In this document: positions 26,981-36,090 of the stretch, piece by piece
How the letters are laid out: every line of letters starts with the position of its first letter
How positions within the stretch are numbered: position 1 is the stretch's first letter
NCBI RefSeq assembly: GCF_031583145.1
Contig: NZ_CP134050.1
Span: 951,001-1,015,000, forward strand
Length of the DNA stretch: 64,000 bases
Reading direction: 5' to 3'
From: Brevibacillus brevis
GTDB taxonomy: Bacteria > Bacillota > Bacilli > Brevibacillales > Brevibacillaceae
Program-made: the position numbers and the translations under genes
The notes under the pieces: generated by a model
What the model saw: the letters and a program-made list of their open reading frames with translations, nothing else
What the model was told of the DNA's origin: nothing
The model's database searches: none

Positions 26981-28516
26981 ATGAGTGCACAACCAGTAAG
27001 AACCGACCAATATGAGCAACAAGCACAAGGAGGCCTTTTGAAATGGGTCGAGCGTATTGGTAACAAGCTGCCGAATCCATTCATGCTGTTCCTTTATCTG
27101 ATTGCCATTTTGATGGTCGTCACCGCACTTTTGTCCTGGTTCCACGTGACCGCGATGGATCCGATCAAGAACGAACCAGTAGCAGTGAAAAACCTGCTCA
27201 GCCAGGAAGGGCTGCAATGGCTGCTGCCCAACATCATTAAAAACTTCTCCAGTTTCTTGCCGTTAGGCTCCATTTTGACCTTGATGCTCGGGGTCGGGCT
27301 GGCTGAAAAAGTCGGACTCCTGGAAGCCGTTATCCGCAAGATGTCTCTGAAAGTAAGCGCCCGCTATGCCAGCTATCTGGTAGCGTTTATCGCCTTTTTC
27401 AGCCACGTGTCTTCTGACGCTGCATTCGTCATTATGCCTCCGCTCGGAGCGCTGATCTTCATGGCGGTAGGGCGCAATCCGATCGCCGGTCTCTTGGCAG
27501 CGATCGCGGGTGTCGGTTCCGGTTTTACGGCCAACATCCTCATCGTGACCACCGACGTGCTGCTCTCCGGTATCAGCTCGGAAATTTCCAAATCCGTGGA
27601 TCCGAATGTCACGGTCAGCGTTCTGGACAACTGGTTCTTCATGGCGGCTTCCGTATTCTTGCTGTCCGGTATCATCGGCTTTATCACCGACAAGTTCATC
27701 GAGCCGAAGCTGGGTGTCTACAAAGGCGATAAAGCAGGCAAACTGGAAGACTTGTCCGACGTTCAAAAGAAAGGCCTTCGCGCAGCTGGTGTAGCGGCTC
27801 TGGTGTTCATCGCCGTCATGGCGGCGCTGGTTGTACCTGCAAACGGTATCCTCCGCGATCCGAAGCTGGGCACAGTGGTTCCTTCGCCTTTCATTTCCGG
27901 GATTGTTCCTGTCATCCTGTTGTTCTTCTTCACAGTAGCAATCACATACGGTATTAAAGTCGGCGCGATCAAGAAGCAAAATGACATTCCTGCTTTGCTG
28001 ACAGATCCGATCAAAGGGATGGCTGGTTTCATCGTCATGGTGTTCCCGCTCTCGCAATTCGTCGCCATGTTCAACTGGAGCAACATGGGCAGCTTCCTCG
28101 CTCTGTCCATTACGGATGTGCTGGAAAAACTGAACATGACAGGCGCTCCGGTCTTCATCGGTCTGATGTTCCTGTCCGCGTTCCTCTGCATGTTTATCGC
28201 CAGCGGTTCTGCGATCTGGTCGCTCTTGGCGCCTGTATTCGTACCGATGTTCATGGCACTTGGCTTCCACCCGGCATTCGCGCAAATCGCATTCCGGATT
28301 GCTGACTCGTCCGTAATTCCGTTCGCGATTGTATCGCCGTTCATCCCGCTGTTCCTGAATTTCTTGCAGGAATACAAAAAGGACGCCAAGCTGGGAACCT
28401 ACTATTCCTTGATTCTGCCTTATCCGATCGCCATCTTCACTTTGTGGACGCTGCTCTTTGTCGCATGGTATTTCCTTGGTTTGCCTATTGGTCCTGGGGT
28501 TTATCCGCACCTGTAA
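26981..28516 (+). CDS. abgT: p-aminobenzoyl-glutamate transporter family protein
   Basis: A 511-residue membrane transporter of the AbgT family, close in length to E. coli AbgT (508). Many long hydrophobic segments run through it, with PLGSILTLMLGVGLAEKVGL near 85-105, FFSHVSSDAAFVIMPPLGA near 130-150 and GSAIWSLLAPVFVPMF near 410. AbgT family members import p-aminobenzoyl-glutamate, a folate breakdown product, and some export sulfonamides. The AbgA-like and AbgB-like genes directly downstream favour import and salvage. A clear AAGGGGGA precedes the ATG. Confidence 0.92.
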   Translation: MSAQPVRTDQYEQQAQGGLLKWVERIGNKLPNPFMLFLYLIAILMVVTALLSWFHVTAMDPIKNEPVAVKNLLSQEGLQWLLPNIIKNFSSFLPLGSILTLMLGVGLAEKVGLLEAVIRKMSLKVSARYASYLVAFIAFFSHVSSDAAFVIMPPLGALIFMAVGRNPIAGLLAAIAGVGSGFTANILIVTTDVLLSGISSEISKSVDPNVTVSVLDNWFFMAASVFLLSGIIGFITDKFIEPKLGVYKGDKAGKLEDLSDVQKKGLRAAGVAALVFIAVMAALVVPANGILRDPKLGTVVPSPFISGIVPVILLFFFTVAITYGIKVGAIKKQNDIPALLTDPIKGMAGFIVMVFPLSQFVAMFNWSNMGSFLALSITDVLEKLNMTGAPVFIGLMFLSAFLCMFIASGSAIWSLLAPVFVPMFMALGFHPAFAQIAFRIADSSVIPFAIVSPFIPLFLNFLQEYKKDAKLGTYYSLILPYPIAIFTLWTLLFVAWYFLGLPIGPGVYPHL

Positions 28517-28555
28517 GTTTTGGGATTGCCCCAGAAATAACAGGAGGTATGTGTT

Positions 28556-29815
28556 ATGTTGGATCTGGTTTCACTACGTAGAGATTTTCATATGCACCCG
28601 GAGGTGGGGTTCACTGAATTCCGTACCGCTTCCAAAGTGGTAGAAATTTTGACCTCCCTCGGATATGACGTGATTTATGGACAAGACGCGCTGGACGGGC
28701 CTTCTCGCAGAGGCCTGCCGGCGCAGGAAGTCCTGGATGGAGCCTATGAACGGGCGCTGCGTGACGGCGCCAATCCTGCCATTCTTGAGAAAATGCGCGG
28801 CGGCTACACGGCCGTGATCGGCGTGAAAAAAGGCAAGGCGGACGGACCTACCGTCGCATTCCGCTTCGACATGGACGCGCTCCCCGTGCTGGAGAGCAAA
28901 GACGCGGACCACTTCCCGCAAGCGAATGGCTTCCGCTCGCGCTATGAAGGCAACATGCACGCGTGTGCCCACGACGGACACACCACCATCGGTCTGGGGC
29001 TGGCGGAAAAGCTGGCAGACGGCGACTTTTCCGGCACCGTCAAACTGATCTTCCAACCTGCTGAGGAAGGCGTACGCGGAGCTTATTCCATCGTCCAAAA
29101 AGGAATTCTGGACGACGTCGACTACATTTTCTGCCAGCACCTGGGGGTCAATGTCCCGCTGGGCGAAATCCACGGCGGCTCCCACGGACTCCTGGCGACG
29201 ACGAAAATGCTGGTTCATTTCCACGGCGTGTCTTCCCATGCGGGCGCTTCTCCGGAACATGGGAAAAACGCGCTCTTGGGAGCGGCTACTGCTTTGCTCA
29301 ACATCCACGCGATTACGCGCTTCAGCTCCGCTTCCACCCGCATCAACGTCGGCGTGCTGGAAGGCGGAACGGCAGCCAACATCATTCCGGCCTATGCGAA
29401 AATGGTCGTGGAGACCCGCTCCGAGACGGAAGAGGTCAATGCCGAGGTCGAAAAACGGGTGCGCAACATCATCGCGAGCAGCGCTGCCATGCACGAGCTC
29501 GATTACGAAATCGAAGTCATCGGGGGAGCCATCCCGATCAACTACGACGAGGAAATGGCCGATCTGGCACTGGAAGAAGCCAGACATGTCGATGGATTCC
29601 ATTCCTTTAAAAAAGGCGAACACAACGCGATGGGCAGCGAGGACGCCAGCTTCATGATCAAGCGCGTACAGGAACGCGGCGGCAAAGGGACCTATATGTC
29701 GATCGGGACGGATCTCCCGGCGCCTCACCATCATCCGAAATTCGATATTCAGGAAGAGATCTTGCCGCGCAGCGTCGAGCTGCTTACTCGCATCGCCAAA
29801 CGGCTTCTTACTTAA
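28556..29815 (+). CDS. abgA: M20 amidohydrolase, AbgA-like subunit
   Basis: A 419-residue zinc-dependent hydrolase of peptidase family M20. Metal ligands are seen in CAHDGHT, FQPAEEG and the late HHHPKFD stretch. An inserted segment after residue 40 (DGPSRRGLPAQEVLDGAYE) is characteristic of the AbgA subunit and absent from ordinary amidohydrolases. With AbgB it would cleave p-aminobenzoyl-glutamate to p-aminobenzoate and glutamate inside the cell. GGAGG precedes the ATG, and it lies between abgT and the AbgB-like gene in one operon. Confidence 0.87.
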   Translation: MLDLVSLRRDFHMHPEVGFTEFRTASKVVEILTSLGYDVIYGQDALDGPSRRGLPAQEVLDGAYERALRDGANPAILEKMRGGYTAVIGVKKGKADGPTVAFRFDMDALPVLESKDADHFPQANGFRSRYEGNMHACAHDGHTTIGLGLAEKLADGDFSGTVKLIFQPAEEGVRGAYSIVQKGILDDVDYIFCQHLGVNVPLGEIHGGSHGLLATTKMLVHFHGVSSHAGASPEHGKNALLGAATALLNIHAITRFSSASTRINVGVLEGGTAANIIPAYAKMVVETRSETEEVNAEVEKRVRNIIASSAAMHELDYEIEVIGGAIPINYDEEMADLALEEARHVDGFHSFKKGEHNAMGSEDASFMIKRVQERGGKGTYMSIGTDLPAPHHHPKFDIQEEILPRSVELLTRIAKRLLT

Positions 29816-29876
29816 GAAACCCTTCTATTGGTCACAGGCGAACGGATTCACAGGAAAATAGAGAGGATGTTTCTAC

Positions 29877-31280
29877 ATGCATACACAACGGATTGCAGAC
29901 ATGATCGAAAGCAAAAGAGAAAAGTTTATCAAAGTGAGCGACCGCATCTGGGAATTTGCGGAGACTCGTTTTGAAGAGTTCCAGTCGGCGGAACTGCTTG
30001 CGAAAACCCTGGAGGAAGAAGGGTTTAGCGTAGAGAGAGGCGTCGGGGGGATCAAGACGGCTTTTATCGGAAGCTTCGGAAGCGGCAGCCCGGTTGTGGC
30101 GATCTTGGGAGAATTCGATGCCCTCTCCGGCATGAGCCAAAAGAAAGGGCAGGCCGTGCAAGAGGCGGAAGTGCAGGGAGGAAACGGACACGGATGCGGA
30201 CACAATCTGCTCGGTACCGCTTCTCTGGCGGCCGCCGTCGCGGTCAAGCAGTACATGGAAGAAAACAATCTGCCGGGGACGGTCCGCTACTACGGCTGCC
30301 CGGGGGAAGAAGGCGGCTCCGGCAAGACCTTCATGGCGCGCGCCGGGCTGTTCAATGACGTCGATTTCGCCCTCTGCTGGCACCCGATGGGCTACAACAG
30401 CGTCATGGCGATGAACTCGTTGGCCAACTACCAGGTGTACTTCAAATTCCGCGGGAAAAGCTCCCACGCAGCAGCGAGCCCGCATCTGGGACGCAGTGCG
30501 CTGGATGCCGTCGAACTGATGAACGTCGGCGTAAATTACCTGCGCGAGCACATCATTCCGGAGGCGCGCGTGCACTACGCGATCACCAACTCCGGCGGAT
30601 TGTCGCCAAACGTGGTGCAGCCGTATGCCGAGGTGCTGTACCTCGTGCGCGCACCGATCGTGGAGCAAGTGCAGGAAATCTACGAGCGCGTCTGCAAAAT
30701 CGCCAAGGGCGCGGCTCTCATGACCGAAACCGAAGTGGAAATCGTGTTTGACAAAGCGTGCTCCAACCTGGTGCAAAACCAGACTCTGGAAGAGGTCATG
30801 TACCGCAACTACCAGGAGCTGGGCGTGCCGGTGCACGACGAGGAAGAGCTGGCTTTGGCCAAATCTGTGCGCGCTACCTTGACCGAGGCGGAGCTCCGCA
30901 CATCGGAAAAAGAGACGCCGGACGGTCCGGACGTGGATATGGTCACCTGGCTCAATCCGTACAACGGCGAGCAAAGACCGCTGAACGGCTCCTCCGACGT
31001 AGGGGATGTGAGCTGGATCACACCAACCGCTCAATGCACGACCGCCTGCTTCATCAACGGCTCGACCTTGCACTCCTGGCAATGGGTTTCGGTCGGCGCG
31101 ACCTCCATCGGCCACAAAGGAATGCTGCACGCCGGGAAAGTCATGGCAGCGACAGCCGTGGATATGCTGAAAAATCCGGAGCTGATCGAGAAGGCCAAAG
31201 TCGAATTGAAACAGCGCGTCGGCGAAAACGGATATGTTTGCCCGATTCCGGAAGGCGTCATGCCTTCCGTGAAGAAGTAA
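29877..31280 (+). CDS. abgB: M20 amidohydrolase, AbgB-like subunit
   Basis: A 467-residue M20 hydrolase, close to E. coli AbgB (481). Metal-site blocks are LGEFDALSG, GHGCGHNLLG and PGEEGGSGKTFM. The dimerisation lid (about 185-310) includes FRGKSSHAAASPHLGRSALD, and PDGPDVDMVTW lies in the C-terminal half. It would be the partner of the preceding AbgA-like subunit in releasing p-aminobenzoate for folate synthesis. A 61-base gap separates the genes and a strong terminator follows, so the operon is abgT-abgA-abgB. Confidence 0.88.
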   Translation: MHTQRIADMIESKREKFIKVSDRIWEFAETRFEEFQSAELLAKTLEEEGFSVERGVGGIKTAFIGSFGSGSPVVAILGEFDALSGMSQKKGQAVQEAEVQGGNGHGCGHNLLGTASLAAAVAVKQYMEENNLPGTVRYYGCPGEEGGSGKTFMARAGLFNDVDFALCWHPMGYNSVMAMNSLANYQVYFKFRGKSSHAAASPHLGRSALDAVELMNVGVNYLREHIIPEARVHYAITNSGGLSPNVVQPYAEVLYLVRAPIVEQVQEIYERVCKIAKGAALMTETEVEIVFDKACSNLVQNQTLEEVMYRNYQELGVPVHDEEELALAKSVRATLTEAELRTSEKETPDGPDVDMVTWLNPYNGEQRPLNGSSDVGDVSWITPTAQCTTACFINGSTLHSWQWVSVGATSIGHKGMLHAGKVMAATAVDMLKNPELIEKAKVELKQRVGENGYVCPIPEGVMPSVKK

Positions 31281-31306
31281 TCAGGATGAAATAGCTAGTC
31301 TTTCCA

Positions 31307-31345
31307 AAGCCGGCGGTTCCGAATGAAAGGAACCGCCGGCTTTTT
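31307..31345 (+). terminator. rho-independent terminator
   Basis: AAGCCGGCGGTTCC (31307-31320) and GGAACCGCCGGCTT (31329-31342) are perfect complements, followed by five T. Confidence 0.95.
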
Positions 31346-31440
31346 CACCGATTTTACATACCTTCCACACTGCATCCATTCAGGCTTTACATGTCTCTGC
31401 TAAAGTAAAGACATAACCGAAGGGAAGGAGGCGTGGAAAC

Positions 31441-31944
31441 ATGGACGTACGAATCGAACCGGTAAGGCGGGACGATTTTTCAGAGATGATCCGACTCGCG
31501 GATTTGACGCTGCCGGATCGCATGAATCTGCATGAACTGAAGAAGTACATCGAGCTGTTTCCCGAACTCATTTTCAAGGCGACTCATGAGGGCCGGCTCA
31601 TTGGCTTTGGCTGTGCGGGAATCGACATGTACCAAACGACAGGCTGGCTGCTTTTCAGCAACGTGCACCAGGACTACCAGGGAAAAGGGATCGGCAAAAG
31701 GCTGGTTGAAGCCCGTTTGCAAGCCCTGCGCCAATTCTCCACGCTCCAACAGGTTCTCGTCACCGTCAGCGAAACGAATATCAAATCCATTCGCGCGCTG
31801 GAAGCCTTTGGCTTTGTGCTCGCGCAAAAGGAAGAGGACTACTACGGGACAGGCAAGCAGCGCAACATCATGACGCTGCCGGTGCTGGCGATGCCAAGCC
31901 TCGCTCCCAAAGCTGCAGGGGTGTCGATCAATCCTGTTTTGTAG
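31441..31944 (+). CDS. GNAT family N-acetyltransferase
   Basis: A 167-residue acetyltransferase. The acetyl-CoA binding motif is seen in VHQDYQGKGIGKRLVEARL (about 80-98), and the typical late SIRALEAFGFV follows near 120. It would transfer an acetyl group to an amine; the target is unknown. GAAGGAGG lies before the ATG. It is a single-gene unit between two terminators. Confidence 0.88.
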   Translation: MDVRIEPVRRDDFSEMIRLADLTLPDRMNLHELKKYIELFPELIFKATHEGRLIGFGCAGIDMYQTTGWLLFSNVHQDYQGKGIGKRLVEARLQALRQFSTLQQVLVTVSETNIKSIRALEAFGFVLAQKEEDYYGTGKQRNIMTLPVLAMPSLAPKAAGVSINPVL

Positions 31945-31968
31945 AAGATGCTTATCCAAGTAGAAGAA

Positions 31969-32014
31969 AGCCGATGTCTCCCAAGGAAACAGGATGGGAG
32001 CATCGGCTGTTTTT
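31969..32014 (+). terminator. rho-independent terminator
   Basis: AGCCGATG and CTCCC (31969 on) pair with GGGAG and CATCGGCT (to 32008) with one bulge, followed by GTTTTT. Confidence 0.88.
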
Positions 32015-32132
32015 GTTGGGGAGCTCTGGTGGTTCCTCCCGTTCACGGTCACCGTGCAGTTTACCGGTCGAATCGGTGATTCAAGTTAATGGTTTCATCT
32101 GAACGGGCCGGGCAGGGCAATAGCGAAAGGAC

Positions 32133-32723
32133 CTATCCCAGCAGTTCTTTGGCTCCGTTCATTACTAGGGGCAAAGACTGTTCAACGAATGATTCCGCAC
32201 TGATTAGACACCCCTCCTTGTTCCAAACGTAAGCCGCCCCATACATCCCCCAACTTAACATGATAGCTGCTGTATTTATTAAGAATGGAGCGTTTGGAGT
32301 CGCTAGCATCTTGTCCTTGTCTATAAAGGAAAGAAGTATCGTTTGAATTTTTTCCTTTATTTGAATTTCGAATACAGGGACGAGCGATGTATTTCTTCTT
32401 TTGCACATAGTGCCTAGACCTTTGTGAAATTCGCATAACCCCAGAAAAATACTTTGAATGGTTTCTTCATTCAATACTTCGTGGCCGCGTATTCTACGAT
32501 TTATGATTGTCATAAAGGATTCCATTAGTCTGGCCTCAAGAATTTCAAATTTATCTACAAAGTGCGCATAAAAAGTCGCTCGGTTAACAGTAGCCCGCTC
32601 TGCAATATCCCTAACGGTTATCGATTCAAAGTCTTTTTCTTGAATTAATGAATCAAAAGCGTCTTGAAGGAGTCGCCGTGTACGTATCACACGAGGATCA
32701 GCCTGGTTCTTTTTACTTGTCAT
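32133..32723 (-). CDS. TetR-family transcriptional repressor
   Basis: A 196-residue regulator. The N-terminal HTH has ITVRDIAERATVNRATFYAHFVDKF (shown in part: TVNRATFYAHF), typical of TetR/AcrR proteins. The C-terminal two thirds would bind an inducer. The gene is AT-richer than its neighbours. It diverges from the nitroreductase remnant and the MFS gene, and two palindromes lie between them, so it most likely represses that transporter and itself. The inducer is unknown. Confidence 0.9.
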   Translation of the reverse strand: MTSKKNQADPRVIRTRRLLQDAFDSLIQEKDFESITVRDIAERATVNRATFYAHFVDKFEILEARLMESFMTIINRRIRGHEVLNEETIQSIFLGLCEFHKGLGTMCKRRNTSLVPVFEIQIKEKIQTILLSFIDKDKMLATPNAPFLINTAAIMLSWGMYGAAYVWNKEGCLISAESFVEQSLPLVMNGAKELLG

Positions 32724-32762
32724 GGTTAAGATCTCCCCAGTAAAACGACATTATAGAAATGG

Positions 32763-32845
32763 TGTTGTCTATACAACGGTTTATGGTTATTGATGATTGC
32801 GTACCATTCGGTTGTTATTATAGCATCAAATACAACAGATGTTGT
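32763..32845. promoter_or_regulatory. two palindromic sites, candidate TetR operators
   Basis: GTTGT and ACAAC face each other around CTAT at 32764-32777, and ACAACA (32832-32837) and TGTTGT (32840-32845) around GA. Both share the half-site ACAAC and lie in the divergent region between the TetR gene and the MFS unit, where such operators are expected. Confidence 0.55.
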
Positions 32846-32911
32846 TCAAACGACTGATGTTGGATTGATACAAAATGCTGAATGTCGTTTTTTTAAAAGG
32901 AGGAGAGAACC

Positions 32912-33131
32912 ATGTCGGTTTCACAACCGTCGCAAACGAGGAAGCACCAACTTTTTTTGATAGTATTCGAGAACACCTGTCGGTTCGTAGCTATGATCCC
33001 GAGATCAACATTTCGCGGGAGGAATTGACCGAAAGATTGAGGCAAGCCGCACGCTGGGTACCTCAGCCGCTAACATGCCGCCGTGGAGGGTTCTCGTTAT
33101 CGACAAAAATATCGTTATTAAAAAAAATTAG
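32912..33131 (+). pseudogene. nitroreductase family remnant
   Basis: An N-terminal fragment of an NAD(P)H nitroreductase broken by frameshifts. A strong AAAGGAGGAG and ATG 32912 remain, but the ATG frame leaves after a few codons. The frame at 32935-33060 reads FFDSIREHLSVRSYDPEINIS and EELTERLRQAARW, the typical nitroreductase start. After about 33060 the reading continues in another frame as SAANMPPWRVLVIDKN, matching the flavin-binding block, and ends at TAG 33129-33131. The other two thirds of the gene are gone. The MFS gene starts 12 bases later and probably uses the old promoter. Confidence 0.75.
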
Positions 33132-33142
33132 GAGAATGAATT

Positions 33143-34315
33143 ATGAAGAGCACATGGAAAGTTTATGTTCTAGCCTTGATCAGCTTTTTAGTGGGAACAT
33201 CCAATTACATCATTTCCGGGATATTAGACCGAATCGCAGCGACGTTGGGAACAAGCGTTGCGGCAGCAGGCCAGCTCATTACGGTTTATTCCCTGGCCTA
33301 TGCGGTCGGCACGCCTATCTTGATGGCACTGACGGCCAAAATGGACCGACGTAAGCTCCTCCTTTATTCGCTTGGCCTCTTTATTGCCGCAAATCTGCTG
33401 ACATTTATATTGTCCGGCTTCGGTCTCTTCATTGCCGCGAGAATCATTACGGCGTTAGGCGCCGGGGTGGTCACCGTTAACGCGCTCAGCATCGCCGCCA
33501 AAATCGCTCCGCCAGGCAAGCAGGCCAGCGCCATCGCAAACGTCACCATGGGCATTACCGCATCGCTCATCATCGGCGTTCCGCTCGGCAGAATGGTAGC
33601 CTCGGCTTTTGGCTGGAAAGCGGTATTTCTGGCCATCGCAATTGTCGGGGTCATCGCCATGCTTGTCATTGCTGCGGTTCTACCACGTATGCAGGGCGAC
33701 AAGCCTGTCCCTTTGATCAACCAATTTGCTTTGTTAAAAAGAACTCAAGTTTTGGTTGCTTTAGCGATTACTTTTTTCTGGTTGGGAGGATATTCGCTCG
33801 CCTATACCTACCTCTCCCCTTTTCTGCTAGAGGTGACTCATTTCAATGAATCATTGATTAGCGCAGCTCTGTTCGTGTTCGGCATTGCCAGTTTGATTGG
33901 CTCGAAAGTCGGCGGCTACAGCGCGGATAAACGGGGCATCAAATACACGCTCGTTTCAGGGATGGTGCTTCACGTCATTTCGTTGATTTTGCTATCCTTA
34001 GTCGGACAGTCGGTCATTGCCATATTCGCCATTTTGATCTTTTGGTCTTTTACCGCCTGGTCATCCGCTCCGGCGCAGCAATTCAACCTGGTTTCGCTTG
34101 TTCCCGAATCCTCGGGCGTCATGCTTAGCTTGAACAGTTCCATGATGCAGCTTGCCATGGCTGTCGGTGCAGGAATCGGCGGGTTGATCGTGAACCGTAT
34201 TTCTTTGGCATCCGTTACCTGGTTCGGGGCACTCGGCGTACTCATCGCCATCATTGCTGTGTTTGTATTGTCCAGCAGGGCATCACGGCAATCGGTGGTT
34301 CAATCAGTGGAGTAA
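33143..34315 (+). CDS. MFS drug efflux-type transporter (DHA1)
   Basis: A 390-residue carrier with twelve predicted membrane segments. Features of the DHA1 group (AraJ/YdhP/chloramphenicol exporters) are seen: TAKMDRRKLLLYS after segment 2, ITALGAGVVTVNALSIAAK in segment 4-5 and GVPLGRMVASAFGWK near residue 155. AGGAG and 9 bases precede the ATG. The divergent TetR gene is its likely repressor. The former nitroreductase in front has decayed, leaving the exporter as the intact product of this unit. Confidence 0.9.
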   Translation: MKSTWKVYVLALISFLVGTSNYIISGILDRIAATLGTSVAAAGQLITVYSLAYAVGTPILMALTAKMDRRKLLLYSLGLFIAANLLTFILSGFGLFIAARIITALGAGVVTVNALSIAAKIAPPGKQASAIANVTMGITASLIIGVPLGRMVASAFGWKAVFLAIAIVGVIAMLVIAAVLPRMQGDKPVPLINQFALLKRTQVLVALAITFFWLGGYSLAYTYLSPFLLEVTHFNESLISAALFVFGIASLIGSKVGGYSADKRGIKYTLVSGMVLHVISLILLSLVGQSVIAIFAILIFWSFTAWSSAPAQQFNLVSLVPESSGVMLSLNSSMMQLAMAVGAGIGGLIVNRISLASVTWFGALGVLIAIIAVFVLSSRASRQSVVQSVE

Positions 34316-34628
34316 GGGTATCTTTCAGTTCTTCGCAAAAAAGCGGATTGCAAATGAACTTCCCTTTCGGAAATTGATTTTCACTACCGCCAAATATGTA
34401 TCAATAACGGAAAGGCCGGAAAAGATCGAATGATTCCGTATCCGCAATCATGCAAAGAGCTGTTGGCCATGCACGCTGATGCGAGGAAGAAAAAATACAA
34501 GGAACGGGAAACGCAAAGATTAGTCAGAATATTCAGTACAATATAATGCTGTACAAAAACTATCATACTTTCAGCATAAAGGTTAAAAGAACAAGTAGAT
34601 CCATTCGCGCGAAGATTTTCGGGATTAA
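34316..34628. other. intergenic region with no confident gene
   Basis: About 310 AT-rich bases. A 38-codon frame starting at 34429 has no ribosome site and no recognisable content. The last part (34585-34628) could be debris from the missing upstream part of the penicillin-binding gene, since a TAA at 34626 interrupts that frame. No promoter could be assigned. Confidence 0.4.
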
Positions 34629-35654
34629 CCTGTCGACAAGGTCACCACGATCGATCCGCAGATTCAGTCGTTGGTGGAAGCGGCGCTCGGCAAGACAGCA
34701 GCCGCCTATGACCCTGAAAAAATAACGGTCATCGTATCCGATCCAATTACCGGCGAGATTCTCGGTATGGCGAACCGCAGCAGGCATGCTCCGAACGGAA
34801 ATCCCGCGGACATGGCCAAAGCGGAGCACGACCCGGTTGCCGCGTTTCAAATCGTGACCCTTGCGGCAGCGATCGAAGAGGGGAAGTTTGACCCGAGTGA
34901 AATCTATGAGTCTGGGACCTACAAGGAAATTCCGGGAGCCCCCATTAGAGATCACAATAACGGCATCGGGTGGGGGAAGATTACGTTTGAAGAGGGAATT
35001 CGACGCTCCTCCAATGTCGCATTCGCCAAGCTTGCCTATGAACATTTGCAACAACATTTGCTCCAGGAATACTGGGATCGATTTGGCTTTGGACAAAAGA
35101 CGGGTATCGAGCTTCAAAGCGAAGAAAGCGGAGCACTGCCCAAAATGACAGGTCCACGGGAAGTGGCCCTGGCCAGTATCGGATACGGAGGATCTGCTTC
35201 CGCCATTCAACAGATAGCCGCTGTCGGTGCCATCGCCAATGGCGGGGAGCTGTTGAAACCACATTTGATGAAAAAGGCGCAAGCGGATTCAGCTAACGAT
35301 TACAAGATTCGCAGAGTGGTTTCAGAGGAGACGGCCAAGCAGGTACGAGAAATACTAGAATCGGTTGTAAACAGCGACGTTGGCTCGGGGCGCGCATTTC
35401 ATATCGACAAATACCCAGTCGCCGGGAAGTCAGCTGTGAACCAGAAGTACGATGAGCAAGGAAAGGTCATGGAAGGACATTACATCGCTTCATTTCTCGG
35501 ATTTGCACCAAGCGATGATCCAAAACTGCTAATTTACGTAGCAGTCGATGACCCTAAGACTGAACTTCATGTGGGAATAGAATGGAAGAAAATTGTTGCA
35601 CCGCCGTTCAAAGAAGTCATGGAAAAGAGTTTGCAGTACTTGGAGAAGCGATAA
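34629..35654 (+). pseudogene. 5'-truncated transpeptidase domain with lost active site
   Basis: The frame opens after a stop at 34626 and runs 341 codons. It matches the transpeptidase domain of class B penicillin-binding proteins (PBP2/SpoVD type) from VTTIDPQIQSLVEAALG onward, including DPITGEILGMANR. The N-terminal membrane anchor and dimerisation domain are absent and there is no convincing start or ribosome site. The three catalytic motifs are altered: SxxK reads AAFQ (34839-34850), SxN survives as SSN (35007-35015), KTG reads KSA (35427-35435). The usual GQG-TP segment also reads GGSASAIQQ. It cannot be an active transpeptidase. It is either a decaying gene or a pseudoenzyme whose start is unseen. 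Confidence 0.75.
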
Positions 35655-35766
35655 GGGCCGCAGCAAATTGGGGGAAACCCAAGACAGCATGCCTGTGAAA
35701 CGCAAAGTGAGGGAGTATTCATAGAAAGAGGAAAGAATAGCCCGCCCAAGCACCCCAGCTGTCCAG

Positions 35767-35961
35767 GAAAAAGGGGAAAAAAGCGAAGGTATTAGGACAC
35801 CGCCCAGGCGGAACGGAAAAAGTGGAACACGCCTGAGCGTCCACCATGAGACGCCTCCTGAGACTGCTGCTTTGGACGCCGTTCCACTTTTGGAGTGCAG
35901 CCGATCAGCGAGGACATCCGTGCAAGTGTCCCTACTACCCTTTGGCGTTTTCCCCTTTTTC
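35767..35961. repeat. long imperfect inverted repeat
   Basis: Nested complementary arms span 195 bases: GAAAAAGGGGAAAA (35767-35780) with 35948-35961, GGACAC (35795-35800) with GTGTCC (35926-35931), AAAAGTGGAAC (35818-35828) with GTTCCACTTTT (35881-35891), and GCGTCCA (35837-35843) with TGGACGC (35873-35879). The whole can fold into one long interrupted hairpin. It lies in the 436-base gap 35655-36090, which shows no convincing gene. A MITE-like element or a structured RNA are both possible. Confidence 0.6.
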
Positions 35962-36090
35962 CGCCCCCGCCGCTGAAGCCCGAAAAAGTAAGACAAGGGC
36001 ATCGGGTACATGCTGCAAAGGCTCAAATCCGCTGTGGAACAAAACCAGGAGATTGCTCAGGTCAAATAATCCGTCCCCGTTTTCCCCCGG

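Noticed and set aside
34429..34545. Small plus-strand frame of 38 codons
   Set aside because: No ribosome site, no recognisable motif, and it lies in a debris-like AT-rich stretch.
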